Both the position numbers and the translations under genes were made by a program. The notes beneath the pieces are model-generated. The model was not told the origin of the DNA, ran no database searches, and saw only the letters and a program-made list of their open reading frames with translations. From Bacteroidota bacterium (lineage in GTDB: Bacteria > Bacteroidota > Bacteroidia > Bacteroidales > F082): a stretch of 64,000 nt of DNA. Positions within the stretch are counted from its first letter, which is position 1. Each line of letters opens with the position of its first letter. Shown piece after piece: positions 7,450-15,355 of the stretch. The stretch spans positions 124,001 to 188,000 of the forward strand of contig JAHJTC010000011.1 of assembly GCA_018830105.1 (NCBI GenBank), written 5' to 3'.

Positions 7450-8961
7450 TTAGGCTAATTTTAAGATCTCTTCAACAAGCTCGCGGTTGTTTGACAAACG
7501 CGGAACTTTATGCTGCCCGCCTAATTTCCCTTTTTGTTTAAGCCAGGCATAAAATGTACCTTTCTTTAGAACATGAATTATGGGTGGGCGCAAAACCATA
7601 TTGTGATAGCGTTTGGCTTCATAATCTGAATTGAGCGATTTAAGGGCGTTATCGAGTGTTTCTGCAAAGAATTCGATATGCTCCGGCTCCTTCTCAAATT
7701 CAATCAGCCATTCGTGTGCTGCTGTTTCTTTATCTGTTGAATAAAAAGGAGCAGCCGTATAATCGATGATATTGATGTTGCATTTCTGACTGGCAATAGC
7801 CAGCGCTTTTTCTGCATTATCGATAATCAGTTCTTCGCCAAATGCATTGATAAAGCTTTTAGTGCGGCCTGTAATCTTTATTCTGAAAGGATTGAGGGAG
7901 GTAAAGCTTATGGTGTCTCCAATAAGATAACGCCATAAGCCGGCATTGGTGGTAATTAAAAGTGCATAGTTAACACCCTTTTCAACTTCATGTAAAAGGA
8001 GTGTTTTTGGATGTTCCTGCTCTAACTCATCAACGGGAACAAACTCATAGAAAATGCCGTAATCAAGCATCAAAAGCAATTCGTGGCTGTTTGCCTGATC
8101 CTGAATTCCAAAAAAACCTTCAGAGGCATTATAGGTTTCCATATAATTCATTCCGGCATGGGGAATAAGCTGTTTGAACTGATCGCGGTAGGGATCGAAA
8201 TTGACACCGCCATGGAAAAACACCTCCAGATTTGGCCAAACTTCACTGAGGTTCTTCTTTCCTGTGATTTCAAGTATTTTTTTTATCAGAACCAGCGTCC
8301 ATGAAGGCACACCCGATATACTTGTTACATCATGCTGCATCGTTTCGCGCGCCATTAGTTCTATTTTCGACTCCCACTCGTCCATCAGGGCAATGCTTAG
8401 GTTAGGGGTTTTCATCAACTGAACCCAAAAGGGGAGGTTTTGGATGAGGATAGCGGAAAGATCACCATCATAATAGGATTCGTTGTTGATTTCGCTTATG
8501 GTGTGACTGCCACCCATCACCAGGCCTTTGCCATCGAAAACTTCTGTGTCGGGATGGTTATTGATGTACAGACTAAGCATATCCTTCCCGCCTTTAAAAT
8601 GGCATTCTTCGAGTGAAGAATTACTTACCGGGATAAATTTACTTTTGCTGGAGGTTGTGCCCGATGATTTAGCAAACCACTTGATTTCTTCGGGCCATAA
8701 AACGTTTTGTTCTCCTGTTCTAAGCCTGTCGATGTAAGGTTTGAGGTTTTCGTAACTGTGTATGGGAATCCTCTCTGCATACTGCTCAGGTGTTTTGATG
8801 CTCTTAAAGTCGTATGTTCTGCCAAATTCTGTAGTTTTTCCAAGTGCGATAAGTCTTTTAAACCATTCGGCCTGAACTTCGTGCGGGTATTTTATAAAGA
8901 GCTCAATCTGGTGCATACGTTTTTTTATAAACCAGGAAGCAACGGTATTAATTATGGCCAT
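7450..8961 (-). CDS. GH3-family acyl-adenylating protein
   Basis: A 503-residue member of the GH3 auxin-responsive promoter family. The plant enzymes adenylate a carboxylic acid and pass it to an amino acid (acyl-acid-amido synthetases). The ATP-binding signature is KSSGTTSSKSKFIPVS (about residues 95-110), with YNASEGFFG and the GLWRYLIGDT and KITGRTKSFIN segments of the ANL-like fold. Bacterial GH3 proteins are frequent in Bacteroidota, but their substrate is unknown to me. The C-terminal end (KLGGQHKVPRLSNNRELVEEIL) is family-typical, so the gene is full length. It stands first in a short run with the deoxynucleoside kinase and kdsB. Confidence 0.88.
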   Translation of the reverse strand: MAIINTVASWFIKKRMHQIELFIKYPHEVQAEWFKRLIALGKTTEFGRTYDFKSIKTPEQYAERIPIHSYENLKPYIDRLRTGEQNVLWPEEIKWFAKSSGTTSSKSKFIPVSNSSLEECHFKGGKDMLSLYINNHPDTEVFDGKGLVMGGSHTISEINNESYYDGDLSAILIQNLPFWVQLMKTPNLSIALMDEWESKIELMARETMQHDVTSISGVPSWTLVLIKKILEITGKKNLSEVWPNLEVFFHGGVNFDPYRDQFKQLIPHAGMNYMETYNASEGFFGIQDQANSHELLLMLDYGIFYEFVPVDELEQEHPKTLLLHEVEKGVNYALLITTNAGLWRYLIGDTISFTSLNPFRIKITGRTKSFINAFGEELIIDNAEKALAIASQKCNINIIDYTAAPFYSTDKETAAHEWLIEFEKEPEHIEFFAETLDNALKSLNSDYEAKRYHNMVLRPPIIHVLKKGTFYAWLKQKGKLGGQHKVPRLSNNRELVEEILKLA

Positions 8962-8981
8962 AAGCTATTTTTGATCTGCTG

Positions 8982-8989
8982 CAAAATTA
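8982..8989 (-). promoter_or_regulatory. predicted -7 element for the GH3-family gene
   Basis: The minus strand reads TAATTTTG, matching TAnnTTTG, about 20 bp upstream of the ATG at 8961. No clear -33 TTTG was seen. The leader would be very short. Confidence 0.4.
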
Positions 8990-9085
8990 AAAAAATGACG
9001 CATGTAATGGAAGTAATAAATAATTTGGTTGCCCGGTAGTGCGCCGGCTATTGGTTTTTCTGATGATATGGCTTTACCCGATTGT

Positions 9086-10168
9086 TTATTTTGGAGCTTT
9101 GATCATCAGATATACACCTAAAATTGTGTAAAATATGTTTGGAATCCAGGCTGCGAGAATAGGGGGGAGGTTGCCAATAGTGGCGAATACTGTTGAAAAC
9201 TGCATAAATAGAATGTAAGAGAAGGTGATGCCAATGCCGATTCCCAGATGCATACCGATGCCACCCCTGACTTTACGGCTTGAAAGCGCAGCTCCAATAA
9301 AGGTGAGAATGAGAATAGCTGCCGGTGATGCCAATCGTTTTTGCATTTCTACCTCATAATTAACTACGCCAATTGTACCTTTTAAACGCTCTTGGCTAAT
9401 GTGACTTCTTAATTCCCAAAAGTTCATGACCTCAAAATCTTCTTTGATTTTGTATAGGTCAGTAGCTTGCAGTTTGAGCGTTGTATCAAGGGTTTTTCCT
9501 TTTTTTATGTGTTCGTTAAGGCCATCAATGTATCGTTCGGTGTAGTTTATGATTTTCCAGGCATTTGGTCCGCGGCTGGTATCGAGCTCAATTCGGTCGG
9601 CAAGCAGTTTGTAAGTCATTTGCTCGTCATTAAAATGTTCGATTGTGAACCGATAACCTGTTTGTTGCTTGTTATTGTAGTTTTCCACAAAAACAAATAC
9701 GCCTTTTTCAATCTGAATATGAATGTTGCGGTCATTGTCTTTGGTCAGGTCTTCCATGTATTTATCCTTGAAGTTTCGCCTTATTTCGTTGGTTTTTGGA
9801 ATTAAAAAATTTCCCAGATAAAAAGAAAGAATGCCAAGTAGTAAAGAAGCAAATAAATAAGGCCGCAACATCCTGAAAAAGCTGATGCCACTGCTGAGAA
9901 TAGCGATGATCTCTGAGTTTCCAGCCATCTTGCTGGTGAAAAAAATCACCGAAATAAAGGTGAACAGATAAACAAAAAGATTGATGAAATAGGGGATGAA
10001 ATTGATATAATAGTCAATTATTATTTCACTGACCGGGGCATTATTTTGCAAAAAGTCGTCAATATTTTCAGAAATATCAAAGATGATCACAATAACTATC
10101 AACAACGAAATGGCATAAAAAAAGGTGCCGATGAATTTTTTGAAGATGTACCAGTCGATGAGCTTCAT
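9086..10168 (-). CDS. LptF/LptG-family LPS export permease
   Basis: A 360-residue YjgP/YjgQ-family protein. Three N-terminal membrane helices (about 12-30, 55-80 and 100-120), a periplasmic beta-jellyroll region (about 130-265) and three C-terminal helices (from about 275) match the LptF/LptG layout. These permeases form the LptB2FG ABC exporter that pulls LPS from the inner membrane into the Lpt bridge. The N-terminus IDWYIFKKFIGTF is typical of the member that lies next to tgt in Bacteroidota. Its start is 3 bp after the tgt stop, so it is cotranscribed with tgt. Whether it acts as LptF or LptG cannot be decided without the second copy. Confidence 0.92.
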   Translation of the reverse strand: MKLIDWYIFKKFIGTFFYAISLLIVIVIIFDISENIDDFLQNNAPVSEIIIDYYINFIPYFINLFVYLFTFISVIFFTSKMAGNSEIIAILSSGISFFRMLRPYLFASLLLGILSFYLGNFLIPKTNEIRRNFKDKYMEDLTKDNDRNIHIQIEKGVFVFVENYNNKQQTGYRFTIEHFNDEQMTYKLLADRIELDTSRGPNAWKIINYTERYIDGLNEHIKKGKTLDTTLKLQATDLYKIKEDFEVMNFWELRSHISQERLKGTIGVVNYEVEMQKRLASPAAILILTFIGAALSSRKVRGGIGMHLGIGIGITFSYILFMQFSTVFATIGNLPPILAAWIPNIFYTILGVYLMIKAPK

Positions 10169-10171
10169 AAA

Positions 10172-11302
10172 CTAAAGACGTTGTGAGATTTTGGGAATCA
10201 TCATTTGTTTCCATAAGGCAAAATCTCCGGCTAAAATATGCTTTCTTGCCTCTTTGACGAGCCAAAGATAAAACGAAAGATTGTGAAGGCTGGCAATCAT
10301 GCTTCCCAGCATTTCGCCGGCAATAAACAGATGACGCAAATATGCCCGTGAATATTGTGTATCAACGAAAGAAAGCCCGTTTTCGTCTATGGGACTAAAA
10401 TCGCTTTTCCATTTTTCGTTTCGCATATTGATGATACCGTTACTTGTAAATAGCATCCCGTTTCGGCCATTGCGTGTAGGCATTACGCAGTCGAACATAT
10501 CAACACCTAATGCAATGCTTTCAAGAATATTTGCCGGCGTTCCTACACCCATCAGGTATCTTGGTTTATCGGCCGGAAGAATATTGCAAACCAGTTCGGT
10601 CATTTCATACATCATTTCGGCAGGCTCTCCCACAGATAGCCCGCCAATAGCATTACCATCAGCTCCGGCACCGGCAATGGTCTCGGCCGAGTGTTTTCGC
10701 AAATCTTTGTAGGTCGAACCCTGTACAATAGGAAATAAACTTTGTTTATAACCATAAATTGGTTCAGTTTCTTCAAGGCGATTCAAACAGCGGTTGAGCC
10801 ACTGATGGGTGATTTCAGTAGATTTTACGGCATAGTCATAATCACAGGGATAAGGCGTGCACTCATCAAAAGCCATAATAATATCCGCACCAATGCGCCT
10901 TTGGATATCCATTACGCCTTCGGGTGTGAATTTGTGCCGCGAGCCATCGATGTGAGACTGAAAGGTTACGCCCTCAGCTGTGAGCTTGCGGCGGGCACTT
11001 AACGAATAAACCTGATATCCTCCACTGTCGGTAAGTATGGGTTTATGCCAGCTGTTGAACTGATGCAGGCCTCCCGCTTTTTCCAACACATCAAGCCCTG
11101 GTCTTAAATAAAGGTGATAGGTGTTGCCAAGAATTATTTCTGCTTTAACATCCTCATAAAGATCACGTTGGTGAACAGCTTTTACCGTGCCGGCTGTTCC
11201 CACCGGCATAAAAATCGGTGTTTCGATTGTTCCGTGATCAGTTTTTATTGTCCCCGCTCGTGCTGCACTTTTTGGATCTGTGCCGTTGATCGTAAAATCC
11301 AT
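10172..11302 (-). CDS. tgt: queuine/preQ1 tRNA-ribosyltransferase
   Basis: A 376-residue protein started at the ATG at 11302 (MDFTINGTD); an in-frame TTG at 11338 is rejected because the promoter -7 box lies at 11318-11325. It exchanges G34 for preQ1 in GUN-anticodon tRNAs. Both active-site regions are intact: LTDSGGYQVYSL with the general acid/base Asp, and GVDMFDCVMPTRNGRNG with the nucleophilic Asp. GLSVGEP and MGVGTPANILE are also present. The C-terminal zinc site is altered: where E. coli has C-x-C-x2-C before YSRAYL, this protein has NGLSFVDTQ with no cysteine, although the later His (SLHNL) remains. I believe this is usual in Bacteroidota Tgt. lptF/G follows 3 bp downstream. Confidence 0.95.
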   Translation of the reverse strand: MDFTINGTDPKSAARAGTIKTDHGTIETPIFMPVGTAGTVKAVHQRDLYEDVKAEIILGNTYHLYLRPGLDVLEKAGGLHQFNSWHKPILTDSGGYQVYSLSARRKLTAEGVTFQSHIDGSRHKFTPEGVMDIQRRIGADIIMAFDECTPYPCDYDYAVKSTEITHQWLNRCLNRLEETEPIYGYKQSLFPIVQGSTYKDLRKHSAETIAGAGADGNAIGGLSVGEPAEMMYEMTELVCNILPADKPRYLMGVGTPANILESIALGVDMFDCVMPTRNGRNGMLFTSNGIINMRNEKWKSDFSPIDENGLSFVDTQYSRAYLRHLFIAGEMLGSMIASLHNLSFYLWLVKEARKHILAGDFALWKQMMIPKISQRL

Positions 11303-11317
11303 CCGCAAAAATTTCGG

Positions 11318-11325
11318 CAAAGATA
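11318..11325 (-). promoter_or_regulatory. predicted tgt promoter, -7 element
   Basis: The minus strand reads TATCTTTG, an exact TAnnTTTG match 16 bp upstream of the tgt ATG. It lies back to back with the -7 box of the divergent glycosyltransferase gene (11347-11354), so the two promoters share a very short control region. Confidence 0.5.
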
Positions 11326-11346
11326 AGCCAAATCGCAAAGATTGGA

Positions 11347-11354
11347 TAATTTTG
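11347..11354 (+). promoter_or_regulatory. predicted promoter of the glycosyltransferase gene, -7 element
   Basis: TAATTTTG matches TAnnTTTG, 27 bp upstream of the ATG at 11382. No -33 TTTG at the standard spacing. Confidence 0.45.
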
Positions 11355-11381
11355 CAGGAGCTTTAAAACAGTTCCGTTTCC

Positions 11382-12548
11382 ATGGAGATAAATTACCTTT
11401 CTGCCGGTTTTGTGTTGTTTGTTGTTTTTATGGTGGCCTTTGTGGTTCAACTGAGTTACTATTGGATGGTTTTTGGTCGCCTTGCCTTTTTTGGTTCAAA
11501 TGCGACCAAAGTAACGGCCGCTGTCAATCAGGAAGCGGTGTCGGTTGTGATTTCTGCACGTAATGAGTACCATAATTTGCAGCGTTTTTTGCCTTTAATT
11601 CTGGATCAGGATTATCCTGATTTTGAAGTTGTCGTAGTAAACGACTGCTCCGATGATGAATCTGCGGAGTTTCTTGATCAACTGGCCCGCGATCACGCAA
11701 AACTTAAAGTGGTTCATTTGCGGCAAAGCCTGAATTTTTTTCAAGGAAAAAAATTTCCGCTGAGCATGGGAATAAAGTCGGCAAAGCATGATCTTTTGTT
11801 GCTGACTGATGCCGATTGCTATCCGGAGAACAGGCAATGGATCAGTCAGATTGCTGATTCGTACTCCCCGCAAACGGAGGTAGTACTTGCTTATGGGCCA
11901 TATGAAAGGCAGCCGGGATTATTAAACAAACTCATTCGCTATGACACGCTTCATATTGCCATTCAGTATATGTCGCTGGCGATGATCGGGAAACCATACA
12001 TGGGTGTGGGCAGAAACTTATCGTATCGCAAAAGTTTGTTTTTGAGGAACAAAGGCTTTACGTCTCATTATAAAATTAGTTCCGGTGATGATGATTTATT
12101 CATCCATCAGGTAGCTAATAAAGGCAACACCGGGCTTCTGGTTTCTGATAAAAACCGTATGGTTTCCCTTCCAAAACAAAGTTTTACAGCCTGGGTGAGG
12201 CAAAAACGACGCCACCTTACAACCGGTATTTATTATGCTTTTGACATTAAATTGTTATTGGGAATGTATTCACTTTCCTCCTTCACTTTTTATGTGAGCT
12301 TCGCCGCCCTGTTTTGTGTTTCGCCTTTCGTAAGGCTGCAGCCCGAACCGCTTATATATTATGGTGGCTTAGTTTTGCTTTTCATACTGCGGTTAGTGAG
12401 TCACTGGTTCATATTCTCCAAAGCTGCCCAAAAGCTGGGCGAGCGCGGACTTATCTGGGTTTATCCCTGGGCTGACATCTTTTTTATTATTTTTACACCC
12501 TTAATGGCCCTCTCAAATTTGCTGATTAAAAAGCCAAAATGGAAGTAA
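11382..12548 (+). CDS. membrane glycosyltransferase, GT2 family
   Basis: A 388-residue processive-type family 2 glycosyltransferase. An N-terminal membrane helix (about 9-30) is followed by the GT-A domain with SVVISARNEYHNL, VVVNDCSDD (first Asp pair), LLTDADCYPE (the DxD metal site) and, further on, SSGDDDLFIHQ and a QKRRHLTT motif in the position of Q(Q/R)xRW. Two or three C-terminal helices (about 285-310, 325-345 and 355-380) complete the layout. The product could be a lipid-linked or surface glycan, but the sugar cannot be inferred. Its last 10 nt overlap the start of the ECF sigma gene, which suggests translational coupling. Confidence 0.9.
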   Translation: MEINYLSAGFVLFVVFMVAFVVQLSYYWMVFGRLAFFGSNATKVTAAVNQEAVSVVISARNEYHNLQRFLPLILDQDYPDFEVVVVNDCSDDESAEFLDQLARDHAKLKVVHLRQSLNFFQGKKFPLSMGIKSAKHDLLLLTDADCYPENRQWISQIADSYSPQTEVVLAYGPYERQPGLLNKLIRYDTLHIAIQYMSLAMIGKPYMGVGRNLSYRKSLFLRNKGFTSHYKISSGDDDLFIHQVANKGNTGLLVSDKNRMVSLPKQSFTAWVRQKRRHLTTGIYYAFDIKLLLGMYSLSSFTFYVSFAALFCVSPFVRLQPEPLIYYGGLVLLFILRLVSHWFIFSKAAQKLGERGLIWVYPWADIFFIIFTPLMALSNLLIKKPKWK

Positions 12549-13147
12549 AAACACAATTAACCGATAAAGCTCAGCGCGATTTGGTGCTTATTGATAAAGC
12601 ATTAAAGGATGGAGACCAGAAGGCTTATGCGGAATTGTTGCGTATATACAGAGACGCTATTTATTTTTTGATGCTTAAGATGTCGGGCGACCACCTGGAT
12701 GCAGAAGACCTTACGATAGAAGCATTTGCCAAGGCCTTTAAAAATCTTGAAAAATATACAGCCGATTTTGCTTTTTCAACATGGCTCTACAAAATTGCAA
12801 CCAACAATTGTATCGATTTCATGCGACGTAATAAACGCATACCTTCGGTTAGCCAGCTGAACTGGACGGCTGATCAGCAGGATGAACAGTTGGGGCATAT
12901 TCCTTCGGAGGAACATGATCCTGAGGAAAATATGATACATGCCCAAAAAATCAGACATATGCGTGAGGTAGTGGAAAAATTGAAACCGCATTATAGAAAC
13001 CTGATTTTTATGCGCTATTTTGATGAGTATAGCTACGAGGAAATTTGCAACAAACTTAAGCTGCCAATGGGTACCGTAAAAGCTCAGCTTTTCAGGGCAC
13101 GTGCTTTATTACTGCTCATCATAGCGCACACCCTGGACCAACACTAG
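12539..13147 (+). CDS. ECF-type RNA polymerase sigma-70 factor
   Basis: A 202-residue sigma factor with only regions 2 and 4. Region 2 (about 28-95) includes DAEDLTIEAFAKAFKNL and FSTWLYKIATNNCIDFMRR, the -10 recognition and melting helix. Region 4 (about 140-195) has RNLIFMRYFDEYSYEEICN followed by the recognition helix in MGTVKAQLFRARALL. A charged linker (DEEDPEEN-like) separates them. No anti-sigma gene is adjacent, so its control is unclear; it overlaps the glycosyltransferase gene by 10 nt and the two probably share a transcript. Its regulon cannot be inferred from the window. Confidence 0.92.
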   Translation: MEVKTQLTDKAQRDLVLIDKALKDGDQKAYAELLRIYRDAIYFLMLKMSGDHLDAEDLTIEAFAKAFKNLEKYTADFAFSTWLYKIATNNCIDFMRRNKRIPSVSQLNWTADQQDEQLGHIPSEEHDPEENMIHAQKIRHMREVVEKLKPHYRNLIFMRYFDEYSYEEICNKLKLPMGTVKAQLFRARALLLLIIAHTLDQH

Positions 13148-13217
13148 ACGAGTTATTTCCATTCAAAAACAGCCTGCTAATTTATAGAAATCCTATCGCT
13201 GAAAGCCTGCTTTTTGC

Positions 13218-13225
13218 TACCTTTG
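13218..13225 (+). promoter_or_regulatory. predicted hutU promoter, -7 element
   Basis: TACCTTTG matches TAnnTTTG, 22 bp before the hutU ATG at 13248. It indicates that hutU is transcribed separately from the upstream sigma gene. Confidence 0.45.
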
Positions 13226-13247
13226 TGATTCCAAAAAAATCATCAGG

Positions 13248-15260
13248 ATGAATGCATTAAGTGAATTTCAACGTGCTGTACTTCAGGGAATACCAGACCA
13301 ACTTCCGCAACTTAAGAATTATGATGCGCAGATTAATCATGCCCCTAAGCGCAAGCCTATCCTTAATCAGGAAGAGCAAAAACTGGCATTAAAAAATGCT
13401 TTGCGCTACTTTCCAAACGAGCATCATGCCGTGCTGGCAGAAGAATTTGCCCGAGAACTTGAGCGTTATGGTCGAATTTATATGTATCGTTTTCGGCCGG
13501 ATTACAAAATCCATGCGCGCAGCATAAACGACTTTCCGCACAAATCGAAGCAAGCAGCCGCAATCATGCTGATGTTAAGCAACAATCTTGATGACGCAGT
13601 GGCTCAGCATCCTCACGAGCTGATTACTTATGGAGGCAATGGCGCTGTTTTTCAAAATTGGGCGCAGTATCTGTTGACAATGCAATACCTGGCTCAAATG
13701 ACAGAAGAGCAAACACTGGTGTTGTATTCGGGTCATCCGATGGGTCTTTTCCCTTCGCATCCCGATGCTCCCAGAGTTGTGGTAACTAATGGAATGGTGA
13801 TACCTAATTATTCTAAACCCGACGATTGGGAACGTTTTAATGCTTTAGGCGTATCTCAGTATGGTCAAATGACTGCCGGATCGTTCATGTATATTGGTCC
13901 GCAGGGGATTGTGCACGGCACTACAATTACGGTTTTGAATGCCGGAAGGATGAAAAAGCACCCTAATTATAAAGGAGGCATCAAACTTTTTGTTACTGCC
14001 GGCCTTGGTGGCATGAGTGGCGCGCAGCCTAAAGCCGGAAATATCGCTGGTGTTGTTAGTATCACTGCCGAAGTGAATGCAAAAGCCGCTCACAAACGAC
14101 AGGAGCAGGGCTGGGTAGATGAGATTATCGAGCATGCTGATGCTGCTGTTGATGCAGCCCTGGAGTGGAAGAAGAAAAATGTTCCACATTCAATTGCTTA
14201 TTTGGGCAATATCGTTGAATTATGGGAACGGCTTGCTGATCGTGATATCGATGTGGATATGGGTACTGATCAAACCTCTTTGCATAATCCTTGGGCAGGC
14301 GGATATTACCCTGTTGGGCTATCCTATGAGGAAAGTAACAAAATGATGGCTGACAATCCCGAACAATTTAAGGAAAAGGTGAAACAATCCTTGGTTCGGC
14401 ATGTGGATGCAGTAAACAGGCTCACAGCCAAAGGGATGTACTTTTTTGATTATGGCAATGCCTTTTTGCTCGAAAGTAGTCGTGCCGGAGCTGATATATT
14501 GAACGAAAAAGGTGCTTTTAAATATCCTTCCTATGTTCAGGATATTATGGGTCCCATGTGTTTTGATTATGGTTTTGGGCCGTTTCGATGGGTTTGTGCT
14601 TCTTCAAATCCGGAGGACTTAGCCAAAACAGATCAGATTGCCTGTGAAGTGCTCGAAGAAATTGCACAAACAGCGCCGGCTGAGATTCGCCAGCAGATGA
14701 ACGACAATATCCACTGGATCAGAGAGGCACAAAAGAACAAAATGGTTGTTGGCTCTCAGGCGCGTATTCTCTATGCGGATGCAGAAGGACGCATAAAGAT
14801 TGCCGCGGCTTTCAATGAAGCCATTGCAAAAGGCGAAATTAGTGCGCCGGTCATCCTTGGGCGCGATCACCACGATGTATCCGGAACTGACTCGCCCTAT
14901 CGCGAAACCTCAAATATTTATGATGGCTCAAGCTTCACGGCTGATATGGCTATTCAAAATGTGATTGGAGATGCATTTAGGGGGGCAACCTGGGTTTCTA
15001 TTCATAATGGTGGTGGTGTCGGCTGGGGCGAAGTCATTAATGGAGGTTTTGGAATGCTGCTCGATGGCACGGCTGCAGCAAATCGCAGACTGAGAATGAT
15101 GCTCCATTGGGACGTTAATAACGGTATAGCCCGACGCAGCTGGGCCAGGAATAATGAAGCAGTTTTTGCTATAAAACGTGCCATGGAACAAGAACCTTTG
15201 CTTAAAGTGACCTTGCCAAATTTTGCCGATGATGACATCATTAATAAAGTAATCAATTAG
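13248..15260 (+). CDS. hutU: urocanate hydratase (urocanase)
   Basis: A 670-residue enzyme that adds water to urocanate to give imidazolonepropionate, the second step of histidine breakdown, using tightly bound NAD+ as electrophile. Family motifs are clear: YGGNGAVFQNWAQY, YSGHPMGLFPSHP, GLGGMSGAQPKAGNIAGVV (dinucleotide-binding), GRDHHDVSGTDSPYRET and IHNGGGVGWGEVINGG. It is about 110 residues longer than the roughly 555-residue proteobacterial HutU; I know long forms of this type from Bacteroidota. The other histidine-use genes (hutH, hutI, ftcD/hutG) are not within this window, so the gene stands alone here. It has its own predicted promoter and a strong terminator 45 bp downstream. Confidence 0.95.
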   Translation: MNALSEFQRAVLQGIPDQLPQLKNYDAQINHAPKRKPILNQEEQKLALKNALRYFPNEHHAVLAEEFARELERYGRIYMYRFRPDYKIHARSINDFPHKSKQAAAIMLMLSNNLDDAVAQHPHELITYGGNGAVFQNWAQYLLTMQYLAQMTEEQTLVLYSGHPMGLFPSHPDAPRVVVTNGMVIPNYSKPDDWERFNALGVSQYGQMTAGSFMYIGPQGIVHGTTITVLNAGRMKKHPNYKGGIKLFVTAGLGGMSGAQPKAGNIAGVVSITAEVNAKAAHKRQEQGWVDEIIEHADAAVDAALEWKKKNVPHSIAYLGNIVELWERLADRDIDVDMGTDQTSLHNPWAGGYYPVGLSYEESNKMMADNPEQFKEKVKQSLVRHVDAVNRLTAKGMYFFDYGNAFLLESSRAGADILNEKGAFKYPSYVQDIMGPMCFDYGFGPFRWVCASSNPEDLAKTDQIACEVLEEIAQTAPAEIRQQMNDNIHWIREAQKNKMVVGSQARILYADAEGRIKIAAAFNEAIAKGEISAPVILGRDHHDVSGTDSPYRETSNIYDGSSFTADMAIQNVIGDAFRGATWVSIHNGGGVGWGEVINGGFGMLLDGTAAANRRLRMMLHWDVNNGIARRSWARNNEAVFAIKRAMEQEPLLKVTLPNFADDDIINKVIN

Positions 15261-15300
15261 ATTTCAAAAGCAGCATTATAGCCGGATAAATAGTATTAAA

Positions 15301-15333
15301 AAAAGGCTGCCTGTTAATGCCGGGCAGCCTTTT
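15301..15333. terminator. bidirectional rho-independent terminator between hutU and the T9SS gene
   Basis: AAAAGGCTGCC at 15301-15311 pairs perfectly with GGCAGCCTTTT at 15323-15333 around an 11-nt loop. The A-tract on one side and T-tract on the other let it end both hutU (plus) and the convergent secretion-protein gene (minus). Confidence 0.85.
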
Positions 15334-15355
15334 ACAATTTATACCTATTAGGATT

